Origin: Idiomarina sp. UBA6142
Lineage (GTDB): Bacteria > Pseudomonadota > Gammaproteobacteria > Enterobacterales > Alteromonadaceae
NCBI GenBank assembly: GCA_002423905.1
Contig: DIVC01000047.1
Location: 6,938-24,798, forward strand
Direction of reading: 5' to 3'
DNA: 17,861 nt
A program made the position numbers and the translations under genes. Each line of letters opens with the position of its first letter. The first letter of the stretch is position 1. The notes under the pieces are model-generated. The model made no database searches. It saw only the letters and a program-made list of their open reading frames with translations, and was not told the DNA's origin. Below are positions 1 to 8,002 of the stretch, piece by piece.

Positions 1-48
1 CCGGTGCAAAAAATACTCCAACCAGCAGCTAGTAACATCCCACTAATA

Positions 49-77
49 AAAAAAGGAGCTCAATGAGCTCCTTTTTT
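49..77 (-). terminator. Intrinsic terminator of acnB
   Basis: A perfect hairpin has the 7-bp GC-containing core GGAGCTC / GAGCTCC (55-61 and 65-71) around an AAT loop. It is flanked by an A-run on the left and a T-run on the right, which extend the stem. Read on the minus strand it lies about 40 bases beyond the acnB stop and ends in a U-run, so it should end acnB transcription. The symmetric A and T tracts mean it could also stop transcripts arriving from the left. Bases 1-48 hold nothing else I can recognise. Confidence 0.85.
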
Positions 78-118
78 ATTACCATCACGATACGTGATGC
101 CCAATCATTCTATATCGC

Positions 119-2707
119 TTATGCGACGTTAATGGTTGCAATGATATTGGCTTTGGCCGCAGCTTCAGCGTTACGGAACGCGTCCATTTGGTCAAAGTTC
201 AAATATTTATAGACTTCGCCAGCCATCGCGTTGATATCTTGGGCATACGCCATGTATTCCTCAACGCTTGGTAATTTGCCTAAGATCGCGCCCACTGCCG
301 CTAATTCGGCTGAAGTGAGGTAAACGTTGGCGCCATCGCCTAAACGATTCGGGAAGTTACGCGTTGAGGTCGACAGTACGGTAGTACCGGCTTCAACGCG
401 GGCTTGGTTACCCATACATAGTGAACAGCCCGGGATCTCGGTGCGTACGCCATTGTTTTTGTAAATGTCGTAGTAGCCTTCTTCACGTAGTTGCGCTTCG
501 TCCATTTTGGTCGGTGGGGCAATCCACAGACGGGTGTTCAAGGCGTCTTTGTTCTTCTCCAGTAACTTACCGGCGGCACGGAAGTGGCCAATGTTGGTCA
601 TACAGGAACCAATGAACACTTCTTGTACTGGGTCGCCGGCTACTTCGCTTAAGAACTTGGCATCGTCTGGGTCGTTCGGGCAGCACACGATCGGCTCTTT
701 GATGTCAGCCAAATCAATGTCAATCACCGCGGCATAGTCGGCATCGGCATCAGCACGCATCAGTTGCGGGTTGGCCAACCAGTCTTCCATCTTACGGGCG
801 CGACGCTCAAGGGTACGCACATCGCCATAACCTTCGTTGATCATCCAACGCAACATGGTGATGTTAGAACGCAGGTACTCGGCCACTGACTGCTCTGAAA
901 GGTTGATGGTACAACCTGCCGCTGAGCGCTCGGCTGAGGCGTCTGACAATTCAAAGGCTTGCTCAACAGTGAGGGTATCTAAGCCTTCAATCTCCAAAAT
1001 ACGGCCGGAGAAAATGTTTTTCTTGCCGCGCTTTTCAACCGTCAATAAACCTTCTTTGATGGCGAATAATGGAATGGCATGCACTAGGTCACGCAAGGTG
1101 ATACCTGGCTGCATCTCGCCTTTAAAGCGCACTAATACCGACTCTGGCATGTCTAATGGCATCACGCCGGTGGCCGCGGCAAAGGCCACTAAGCCTGAAC
1201 CGGCTGGGAATGAAATACCCAGTGGGAAACGCGTGTGCGAGTCACCGCCAGTACCTACGGTGTCAGGCAACAACATGCGGTTCAACCAGCTGTGGATGAT
1301 ACCGTCGCCTGGGCGCAAGCTCACGCCACCACGGTTCATGATGAAATCGGGCAAGGTATGTTGGGTTTCAATGTCTACTGGCTTTGGATACGCCGCAGTA
1401 TGACAGAACGACTGCATCACTAAGTCTGAACTAAAGCCCAAACAGGCGAGGTCTTTCAGTTCATCACGGGTCATTGGGCCGGTGGTGTCTTGTGAACCCA
1501 CGGTGGTCATTTTCGGCTCGCAATAAGTGCCTGGGCGAACACCCGCCATGCCACAAGCTTTACCGACCATTTTCTGAGCCAAGCTGAAGCCTTTGCCGCT
1601 ATCGGCTGGCTGCTCAGGGGTTAAGAATAATTTGGTGTGGCCCAAACCGAGGCTCTCACGCGCTTTATCGGTTAACGCACGGCCAACGATCAGGTTGATA
1701 CGGCCACCAGCGCGCACTTCATCCAGGATCACCCGTGATGAATAGTCATATTGAGCTAATACTTCACCGTGTTGGTTGGTGATTTTGCCATCGTACGGAT
1801 AAATGGTGATGACATCGCCCATATTGATTTTATCAACGTCGGCTTCAAACACTAAGGCGCCGGCATCTTTCATGGTGTTGAAGAAGATTGGTGCTACTTT
1901 GCTACCAATACAGATACCGCCAGCACGCTTGTTCGGCGTGCCCGGCATGTCGTCACCAATAAACCACAACACTGAGTTAGTGGCTGATTTACGTGATGAA
2001 CCGGTACCGACTACGTCACCCACAAATGCCACTGGGTGGCCTTTTTTCTTCAGTTCGGCAATTTGTTCGGCCGCGTTGGTGATGCCTTCACGCGGCATTT
2101 TGTACATGGCTTTGGCATGCAATGGAATGTCTGGGCGTGACCAGGCATCTGGTGCTGGTGACAGGTCATCGGTATTGGTTTCGCCGGTGACTTTGAACAC
2201 CGTGGTGGTGATTTCTTTGGCCAGCTCTGGGCGGCTAGTAAACCACTCGGCGGCAGCCCATGATTCAATCACGGCTTTAGCCACGGCGTTGCCGTTTTTC
2301 ATTTTTTCTTCAACGTCGTGGAAGGCGTCGAACATCAATAAGGTGTGCTTCAGTTCTTCACCGGCGAACTCTGCCAGCTCAGCGTTATCAAGCAGCTCAA
2401 CTAAAGTCACGATGTTATAACCACCGTGCATGTTGCCGAGCAACTTCACGGCATCGGCTTTGCTGATGATCGGTGAGCTCACTTCGCCTTTCACCAAGGC
2501 GGCCAAGAAACCAGCTTTCACATACGCTGCTTCATCAACGCCCGGCGGTACCCGGTTGGCAATCAAATCAAGCAAATACTCTGCTTCACCCGCGGGTGGG
2601 TTTTTCAATAATTCTAGCAACGCAGCAACTTGCTCGGCTGTCAGTGGCTTGGGCGGAATGCCTTCTGCGGCCCGCTCTTCAACATGCTTACGATAATCTT
2701 GCAGCAC
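119..2707 (-). CDS. acnB: Aconitate hydratase B (bifunctional aconitase / 2-methylisocitrate dehydratase)
   Basis: Cytoplasmic [4Fe-4S] enzyme of the TCA cycle that interconverts citrate and isocitrate via cis-aconitate. In the family it also acts in the methylcitrate cycle and, as apo-protein, binds mRNA. The 862 residues match the usual length (865 in E. coli). Order of domains: N-terminal HEAT-like domain (about 1-160), swivel domain with FKVTGETNTDDLSPAPDAWS (about 165-370), then the catalytic domains. The three cluster ligands are visible as C702 (GSCMTN) and C761/C764 (PGCSLCMGN), with the same 59- and 3-residue spacing as E. coli C710/C769/C772. The start is GTG at 2707. The next residues, LQDYRKHVEERAAEG, align with the E. 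coli N-terminus, and an AAGGGG ribosome site lies 7 bases upstream, so GTG is very likely the true start. It is monocistronic, with its own promoter and terminator. The regulator gene upstream runs in the same direction but is separated by 141 bases. Confidence 0.98.
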   Translation of the reverse strand: MLQDYRKHVEERAAEGIPPKPLTAEQVAALLELLKNPPAGEAEYLLDLIANRVPPGVDEAAYVKAGFLAALVKGEVSSPIISKADAVKLLGNMHGGYNIVTLVELLDNAELAEFAGEELKHTLLMFDAFHDVEEKMKNGNAVAKAVIESWAAAEWFTSRPELAKEITTTVFKVTGETNTDDLSPAPDAWSRPDIPLHAKAMYKMPREGITNAAEQIAELKKKGHPVAFVGDVVGTGSSRKSATNSVLWFIGDDMPGTPNKRAGGICIGSKVAPIFFNTMKDAGALVFEADVDKINMGDVITIYPYDGKITNQHGEVLAQYDYSSRVILDEVRAGGRINLIVGRALTDKARESLGLGHTKLFLTPEQPADSGKGFSLAQKMVGKACGMAGVRPGTYCEPKMTTVGSQDTTGPMTRDELKDLACLGFSSDLVMQSFCHTAAYPKPVDIETQHTLPDFIMNRGGVSLRPGDGIIHSWLNRMLLPDTVGTGGDSHTRFPLGISFPAGSGLVAFAAATGVMPLDMPESVLVRFKGEMQPGITLRDLVHAIPLFAIKEGLLTVEKRGKKNIFSGRILEIEGLDTLTVEQAFELSDASAERSAAGCTINLSEQSVAEYLRSNITMLRWMINEGYGDVRTLERRARKMEDWLANPQLMRADADADYAAVIDIDLADIKEPIVCCPNDPDDAKFLSEVAGDPVQEVFIGSCMTNIGHFRAAGKLLEKNKDALNTRLWIAPPTKMDEAQLREEGYYDIYKNNGVRTEIPGCSLCMGNQARVEAGTTVLSTSTRNFPNRLGDGANVYLTSAELAAVGAILGKLPSVEEYMAYAQDINAMAGEVYKYLNFDQMDAFRNAEAAAKANIIATINVA

Positions 2708-2714
2708 CTGGGTA

Positions 2715-2720
2715 CCCCTT
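2715..2720 (-). promoter_or_regulatory. Ribosome binding site that supports the GTG start of acnB
   Basis: On the minus strand the sequence reads AAGGGG, followed by 7 bases and GTG. It is a strong Shine-Dalgarno sequence at normal spacing and fixes the non-ATG start of acnB. Confidence 0.6.
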
Positions 2721-2749
2721 ATGCGGTTACGATTGTAAAAAGTGGCGCG

Positions 2750-2778
2750 ATTATAGCGGTTTTGCGCATTAATTTGAA
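2750..2778 (-). promoter_or_regulatory. Probable sigma-70 promoter of acnB
   Basis: Minus strand: a perfect -10 TATAAT (2750-2755) with a -35 TTCAAA (2773-2778, 4 of 6 to consensus) at exactly 17 bp. Transcription would begin near 2743 and give a leader of about 35 bases before the GTG start. The rest of the gap, 2779-2848, shows no convincing terminator for the upstream regulator gene. Confidence 0.55.
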
Positions 2779-2848
2779 TTGCCTTACGCGATTGACGATA
2801 TAAATTTGATGAATAGACTCAGCGGCGGTTCGGGCTGTCGCTAGTGCT

Positions 2849-3724
2849 TCACGCCAATTGCCAAAACAGTGCATTGGCGGGGCCGGCGATGCGTTCAGCC
2901 GACCGGACCAGGTGAATTTCTAAGTTGACTTGATTCATAAAGTCGGGAATTTCAAGCGCTACTAAGCGCGCTTGTGCCAGAGCATCCTGCACCAACCCTG
3001 CTGGCACGATACCCCAGCCCAACTCGGCTAACAGCAGTTCGCGTTGGGTGACCGAATCGTTAACGCGGATGCGCTGCTGACCGGGCATGCGTAACATCCG
3101 ATCAAGATTAATACCGATGTCTTGATCTTGTGGAATCAACATCGGCAATTCCAGTAATTGCTGTCTGCTGCGGGGCATGCCTCCACAACGGGCGGCCAAG
3201 CCTGGTGCCATAGCGGCAATTAACTCAAAGCGCTGTAAGCGCCGCGTTTCAAAATCACCATGCTGGCGAAATACTGGTAGCCATGGTACCACCGCTAAAT
3301 CTGCCTCACCCTCGCGAATCGCCCGCAATGAGCGTAACTGAGATTCACCGCTGATGATCAATTCGGTGGCTGGAAACTGCTGTTGCAGCGCTCGCATGGC
3401 AGCATACAACAACCGCGGTGAGCAGGTGTGGTCATAACTAATCCGCAGCTGTGGTTCGGCCCCGGTACGCAGTTGCTCGGTGAGCGACTTCAGCCGTGCT
3501 TGCTGGCGCAACAGTTCGCGCGCTTGGCGCAGAAACTGCTCACCTCGGGCGGTCAATTGCAAGCGATAGCCCTGCCGATCAAACAAGGCAAAACCAGCGG
3601 CTTGTTCTAATTTGCGTAACGCCATACTCAAGGCCGCTTGAGTACGGTGCATACGCTCGGCAGCCGCTTGCAGGCTGCCGGTTTCGGCTAACGCATTGAG
3701 CATTTGCAATTGCTGTAATTTCAT
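2849..3724 (-). CDS. LysR-type transcriptional regulator, divergent to the RND efflux operon
   Basis: A cytoplasmic DNA-binding regulator of about 291 residues, the usual LysR length. The N-terminal winged helix-turn-helix is clear (residues about 5-60, with AETGSLQAAAERMHRTQAALS and a following KLEQAAGFALFDR). A linker helix and a periplasmic-binding-protein-like effector domain (about 85-290) follow. I chose the ATG at 3724. An in-frame GTG at 3733 would add three residues (MKL), but it has no ribosome site, while AAGTGA sits ahead of the ATG. LysR proteins usually control the gene transcribed divergently from them, so the likely target is the membrane-fusion/RND operon at 3834, much as MexT does for mexEF. 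The effector is unknown and I do not recognise a specific named orthologue. Confidence 0.88.
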   Translation of the reverse strand: MKLQQLQMLNALAETGSLQAAAERMHRTQAALSMALRKLEQAAGFALFDRQGYRLQLTARGEQFLRQARELLRQQARLKSLTEQLRTGAEPQLRISYDHTCSPRLLYAAMRALQQQFPATELIISGESQLRSLRAIREGEADLAVVPWLPVFRQHGDFETRRLQRFELIAAMAPGLAARCGGMPRSRQQLLELPMLIPQDQDIGINLDRMLRMPGQQRIRVNDSVTQRELLLAELGWGIVPAGLVQDALAQARLVALEIPDFMNQVNLEIHLVRSAERIAGPANALFWQLA

Positions 3725-3741
3725 AAGTTTCACTTAATAAG

Positions 3742-3772
3742 AAATAAAATCTAATTCAATATTACTTTATTT
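3742..3772. promoter_or_regulatory. AT-rich inverted repeat, candidate regulator operator
   Basis: A perfect 7-bp inverted repeat, AAATAAA (3742-3748) and TTTATTT (3766-3772), with a 17-base AT-rich spacer. It lies in the divergent gap, inside the predicted leader of the LysR gene and just upstream of the RND promoter region. LysR regulators commonly bind interrupted dyads in such places, so this is a candidate site. AT-rich dyads also arise by chance, so confidence is low. Confidence 0.3.
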
Positions 3773-3773
3773 G

Positions 3774-3801
3774 TTGCCGGCGTAGTATAGCGTTCTATGG
3801 A
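3774..3801 (+). promoter_or_regulatory. Weak candidate promoter of the RND efflux operon
   Basis: TTGCCG (3774-3779, 4 of 6) lies 16 bp before TATGGA (3796-3801, 3 of 6). The match is poor, as expected for a promoter that needs a LysR activator. It overlaps the predicted promoter of the regulator on the other strand, which would let one site control both directions. Confidence 0.2.
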
Positions 3802-3811
3802 TACTTGCCAA
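3784..3811 (-). promoter_or_regulatory. Probable promoter of the LysR regulator gene
   Basis: Minus strand: -35 TTGGCA (3806-3811, 5 of 6) and -10 TATACT (3784-3789, 5 of 6) with a 16-bp spacer. Transcription would start near 3777. This is the best promoter match in the divergent region. Confidence 0.5.
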
Positions 3812-3833
3812 AACCGTAATTCGGAGCTCTATC

Positions 3834-4931
3834 ATGCGCAACCACCAGCCACTTGTTATCGCTTTATCGCTGCTTAGCCTGTGCGGGTTAAGCGCCTGCC
3901 AACCCGCCGTGGAAGGGCCTAATAGCGCCGATGAACGGGGGGTAGCCGTTAAGGTGTATCGTATTGATACGAGTCAACAGCAGCGACTGCGCGAATTTCC
4001 GGCGCTGGTGGAAGCGGCACAAGTAGCGCAACTGGCTTTTCGGGTTGGCGGTGAATTAGCCGAATTCCCAGCGAAAGCGGGCCATGAAGTCAAACAAGGC
4101 CAGTTGATTGCTAAACTCGACCCCACCGATTTCCAACTGGTGTTAGACCAAGCCCAAGCCCGCTACGATTTGGCGCTGGCACAGTTTGTCCGTAGCGAGA
4201 ATTTGGCCAAACAAGGGGTGGTATCTCCGCAACAATTTGACGAAGTGAAGGCCAACTTGGAAATTGCCCGTGCTAACCGTGATACCGCCCGCGCCAATCT
4301 AAATTATAGCGAGCTACGTGCACCGTTTGCCGGCACCATTGCCCACGTGTTTGTGGAAAATTTTGAAACGGTGCAGCCGCAGCGCGCCATTGCGACCTTA
4401 TTACTTAGCGATGCGATGGATATCAGCATTCGAGTACCGGAAAATTTATTCGCGCGGGTACAGCGCAATACCGATTATCAACCTGAGGTGCGCTTTTCGG
4501 CACTGCCCGAGCAAACTTTCCGCGCTACTTTAAAAGAATGGGATAGCGTGGCTGATCCGGCCTCGAACACCTATCGGGTGGTATTCACCATGCCAACGCC
4601 GAGCGAATTCAACCTATTACCAGGCATGTCGGCCACGGTGTTGGTTGATAGCAGTGCGGTATCTAGCCGTATTTCACCCTACCCATTGGTGCCGGCCAGC
4701 GCGGTATTTGTGCCCACCGACCGCCCTACCGACAGTGGCCCCTACGTATGGCTGATTGATCCAGTGAGCGCCACCGTTGCACTGCAAGCCGTCACTGTCG
4801 GTAGCGTGACCTCCCAGGGCTTGGAAATTACTAACGGGCTGAGCCTTGGTGACCAGATCGTCAGTGCCGGCGTGCATAGTTTGCAAGCAGGGCAGAAGGT
4901 GTGGAGTTGGCAGCGGGAGCCTGGGTTATGA
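3834..4931 (+). CDS. RND efflux periplasmic adaptor (membrane-fusion lipoprotein)
   Basis: A periplasmic adaptor of 365 residues that links an inner-membrane RND pump to an outer-membrane channel. It begins with a lipoprotein signal, with hydrophobic residues 7-19 and lipobox LSAC, the acylated cysteine being C22. Domains follow the family order: first half of the lipoyl domain (about 67-100, LAFRVGGELAEF), alpha-helical hairpin (about 103-155), second lipoyl half (LRAPFAGTIAHV from 161), then beta-barrel and membrane-proximal parts. The ATG at 3834 has a GGAG ribosome site 7 bases upstream. The stop overlaps the start of the permease gene (ATGA), showing coupled translation and one complex. 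Probably controlled by the divergent LysR protein. No channel (TolC/OprM-like) gene is adjacent, so the complex presumably recruits one encoded elsewhere. Confidence 0.93.
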   Translation: MRNHQPLVIALSLLSLCGLSACQPAVEGPNSADERGVAVKVYRIDTSQQQRLREFPALVEAAQVAQLAFRVGGELAEFPAKAGHEVKQGQLIAKLDPTDFQLVLDQAQARYDLALAQFVRSENLAKQGVVSPQQFDEVKANLEIARANRDTARANLNYSELRAPFAGTIAHVFVENFETVQPQRAIATLLLSDAMDISIRVPENLFARVQRNTDYQPEVRFSALPEQTFRATLKEWDSVADPASNTYRVVFTMPTPSEFNLLPGMSATVLVDSSAVSSRISPYPLVPASAVFVPTDRPTDSGPYVWLIDPVSATVALQAVTVGSVTSQGLEITNGLSLGDQIVSAGVHSLQAGQKVWSWQREPGL

Positions 4932-7900
4932 TCAACATTGCCCGCTACAGTATTACTCGAGCCACCACCAGCTGGCTGCTGTTGCTGATTTTACTGGTCG
5001 GGGGCTTCATTGCGCTAGATAAAATCGGCCGCCTCGAAGACCCAGAATTTACCCTCAAACAAGCGATGGTGGTGACCAGCTATCCCGGTGCTACAGCACA
5101 GCAGGTGGAAGAAGAGCTCACCTATCGGATTGAAAACGCTATTCAGCAACTGCCTTATATTGACCATATTACCTCAGTGTCTACGCCGGGCCTGAGCCAA
5201 GTGAAAGTCGATATGAAGACCACCCTGCGCGAGCATCAAATGGCGCAAGTGTGGGATGAAATGCGCCGCAAGATCAATGATGTGCAGCGTGAGCTCCCGC
5301 CGGGTGTCGGCCAGCCGATGGTGCGCGATGACTTTGCCGATGTATTCGGTATTTTGCTGGCAATAACCGGGGCCGGCTATAGTTACCACGATATTGCGAC
5401 TTATAGTGACTTTCTGCGGCGCGAACTGGTGATGCTGCCTGGCGTCGGTAAGGTCACTCTAGCCGGTAAGCAACAGCAGCAGGTCATTGTAGAAATCTCT
5501 CGTGAGCAACTGGCTAACTTTGGCATTGCCCCGCAACAAGTACTGAATTTATTACAAACCCAAAACGTTATTAGCGATGCGGGGCGGGTGATGTTGGGTG
5601 ATGAACGCCTACGCATTCAAACCAGCGGTGAATTCGATAGTATCGAGGCCCTAGCTGACTTGTTGATTAGCAATCCCGGCGCCGATGCACGGATTTTGCT
5701 CCGTGATGTTGCTACCGTTACCCAAGAATTTGACGATACCCCGAATCATCTGGTGCGGTTTAATGGTGAAGCGGCGTTGTGGCTCGGTATTTCCTTTGCT
5801 GATGATGTCAATGTGGTGCGCGTTGGCGACACCATTCAACAACGTCTGGCCGAGCTCGATAGTGAGCGCCCGGTCGGTATGCAGACCCAGATGATTTATA
5901 ACCAGCCGGCTGAAGTAGAAAGCTCAGTGGCCAATTTTCTGATCAACCTTGCCGAAGCCGTGACTATTGTTGTGCTTGCCTTATTATTGACCATGGGCTT
6001 GCGCAGCGGGGTGCTGATTGGCGGGGTGCTGCTGATCACCGTCATGGGTAGCTTTATTTTCATGTATTTGATGGATATTCAGCTGCAACGGGTATCACTC
6101 GGAGCCCTGATTATTGCCTTGGGTATGCTGGTCGACAACGCCATAGTGATTGCTGAAGGTATGCTGGTTGGCGTGCGCCGCGGTTTATCACGTATTCAAG
6201 CGGCCAACCAAGTGGTGCAGCAAAATATCTGGCCGCTACTGGGTGCCACCGCCATTGCGGTGATCGCTTTTGCACCGATTGGCCTGTCGCAGGACGCCAG
6301 TGGTGAATATGCCAATGCGCTGTTTTGGGTGATGCTGATTTCGCTGCTGTTAAGTTGGTTTACCGCCATCACCCTGACACCATTTTTGGGCAGTTTGCTC
6401 TACCGCCGCGATACCCGAGCGCGCAAGGCCAGTGAGGTGGCTGAACGCACTGATGAAGTGTATGACCACTGGGTGTTTCATAGTTATCGGCGGGCGTTGG
6501 AGCGGTTTTTACGGTGGCGCAAACTGACCGTATTGGCCATGCTGGCGTTACTGGTGGTGGCTGGTCTCGGTTTTACCACGGTCAAACAAAGCTTTTTTCC
6601 ACCGTCCACGCTGCCGATGGCGATGATCGACCTGTGGTATCCACAAGGCACCGATATTCGCGCCACGGCGCAGCGCTCGCTGCAATTAGAAAACCTGATA
6701 AAACAACACCCTGATGCCGATAAAGTGAGCTTTATTGCCGCTACCGTGGGCCAAGGCGCACCGCGCTTCACCCTGACCTATATGGTGGAGCGCTCCTACG
6801 AGAGCTATGCCCAATTGATTGTGCGCGGCAATGATCGTGAGCAATTGGAACAAGCTTTGACCAGTTTCACCACGCTGATTGCCCGCGAACAGCCCGATGT
6901 TGAATACAAAATTAAGTCGGTCGAAATGGGGCCGCCAACGGTTGCCAAACTTGAAACTCGGTTTATTGGTCCCGACCCGAACCAACTGCGGTTGTTGGCG
7001 CTTGAGGCTAAACAAATCATGCAACAAAGTGGTTTAGTCACCAATATTCGTGATGACTGGCGCCAGCGCAGCAAAGTGTTGCGCCCACAGTTTCACGAGG
7101 CTACAGCGCGCCGGCTGGGTATAAGCAAAGCTGATGTCGATGCGGTATTGCTGCGTAACTTCAGTGGCCAAACTGTGGGTATATACCGCGATGGCACCGA
7201 ATTGCTGCCGATTATTGTGCGCGCCCCCGCTGATGAACGCGCGAGCATTCAAGATTGGCAAGAATTACAGGTGTACAGTAACGCCTTGCAACAACATGTG
7301 CCCTTAGCTCAAGTAGTGAGCGATCTCAGTCTCGAGTTCGAGGACCATTTAATTCTGCGCCGTGACCGCAAACGGACGCTCACGGTGATGGCTGATCCGC
7401 CATTAAACAGTGCGCTGACACCGGCCCAAGTATTTGCGCAACTGCAACCTGAGCTCGAGCGCATCGCCTTACCGCATGGCTATGAATTGCAGTTTGGCGG
7501 CGAACATGAGGCGTCTAAAAAAGCCACCAAAGCGGTTTTTGAAGCGCTACCGCTAGCGTTTGTGGTGATGTTTATCATCACCGTACTGTTATTTAGCTCC
7601 ATTCGCCAAGCGGCTATTTTATGGACTACCGTGCCACTGAGTATTATTGGTGTGACCTTGGGCTTGGTGCTAACCAATCAGCCGTTTGGCTTTATGGCTT
7701 TGCTCGGGTTCTTGAGCTTGTCGGGCATGTTGATTAAAAACGGCGTGGTGTTATTGGAACAAGTGCGCGTTGAACTCGCCTCGGGCAAACCGGCATTACC
7801 GGCGCTGATCGACGCCTCGGTCAGCCGCGTAAGGCCAGTGGTGATGACCGCGGTAACCACCATTGTCGGTATGACCCCCTTGTTATTCGATGGTTTTTTC

Positions 7901-8002
7901 GCCAGTATGGCGGTGGTGATTATGTTTGGCTTAGGCTTCGCAACCTTATTGACCTTGGTGGTGGTGCCCGTTATGTATGCATTGGTGATGCGAGTGAAAT
8001 GA
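4928..8002 (+). CDS. RND-family efflux permease (AcrB-like proton antiporter)
   Basis: An inner-membrane pump of 1024 residues, the normal length for hydrophobe/amphiphile RND exporters. It shows TM1 near residues 10-30, a large periplasmic porter loop, the central TM2-6 cluster, a second porter loop, and the final TM cluster. The proton-relay region in TM4 reads GMLVDNAIVIAE: D403 is kept, but the second acidic residue of AcrB is N404. The TM10 lysine is present as K937 (GMLIKNGVVLLEQ). I chose ATG 4928, which has GGGAG 8 bases upstream and overlaps the adaptor stop. An in-frame GTG at 4901 would extend the protein back into the adaptor gene and is unlikely. Substrates cannot be predicted. 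The gene ends in a second ATGA overlap with the adenylate cyclase gene, which is an unusual partner for a pump. Confidence 0.95.
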   Translation: MINIARYSITRATTSWLLLLILLVGGFIALDKIGRLEDPEFTLKQAMVVTSYPGATAQQVEEELTYRIENAIQQLPYIDHITSVSTPGLSQVKVDMKTTLREHQMAQVWDEMRRKINDVQRELPPGVGQPMVRDDFADVFGILLAITGAGYSYHDIATYSDFLRRELVMLPGVGKVTLAGKQQQQVIVEISREQLANFGIAPQQVLNLLQTQNVISDAGRVMLGDERLRIQTSGEFDSIEALADLLISNPGADARILLRDVATVTQEFDDTPNHLVRFNGEAALWLGISFADDVNVVRVGDTIQQRLAELDSERPVGMQTQMIYNQPAEVESSVANFLINLAEAVTIVVLALLLTMGLRSGVLIGGVLLITVMGSFIFMYLMDIQLQRVSLGALIIALGMLVDNAIVIAEGMLVGVRRGLSRIQAANQVVQQNIWPLLGATAIAVIAFAPIGLSQDASGEYANALFWVMLISLLLSWFTAITLTPFLGSLLYRRDTRARKASEVAERTDEVYDHWVFHSYRRALERFLRWRKLTVLAMLALLVVAGLGFTTVKQSFFPPSTLPMAMIDLWYPQGTDIRATAQRSLQLENLIKQHPDADKVSFIAATVGQGAPRFTLTYMVERSYESYAQLIVRGNDREQLEQALTSFTTLIAREQPDVEYKIKSVEMGPPTVAKLETRFIGPDPNQLRLLALEAKQIMQQSGLVTNIRDDWRQRSKVLRPQFHEATARRLGISKADVDAVLLRNFSGQTVGIYRDGTELLPIIVRAPADERASIQDWQELQVYSNALQQHVPLAQVVSDLSLEFEDHLILRRDRKRTLTVMADPPLNSALTPAQVFAQLQPELERIALPHGYELQFGGEHEASKKATKAVFEALPLAFVVMFIITVLLFSSIRQAAILWTTVPLSIIGVTLGLVLTNQPFGFMALLGFLSLSGMLIKNGVVLLEQVRVELASGKPALPALIDASVSRVRPVVMTAVTTIVGMTPLLFDGFFASMAVVIMFGLGFATLLTLVVVPVMYALVMRVK

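Noticed and set aside
837..1403. 188-codon open frame on the plus strand inside acnB
   Set aside because: It is antisense to the well conserved aconitase catalytic region, has no recognisable domain and no promoter or ribosome site; it is a shadow of the acnB codon pattern.
2820..2845. Hairpin after the LysR gene as its terminator
   Set aside because: Only four outer base pairs form and there is no T-run on the minus strand.
4901..4927. Upstream GTG start for the RND permease
   Set aside because: It would add nine residues that lie within the adaptor gene. The ATG at 4928 has a good ribosome site and the residues after it (MINIARYSITR) look like a normal RND N-terminus.
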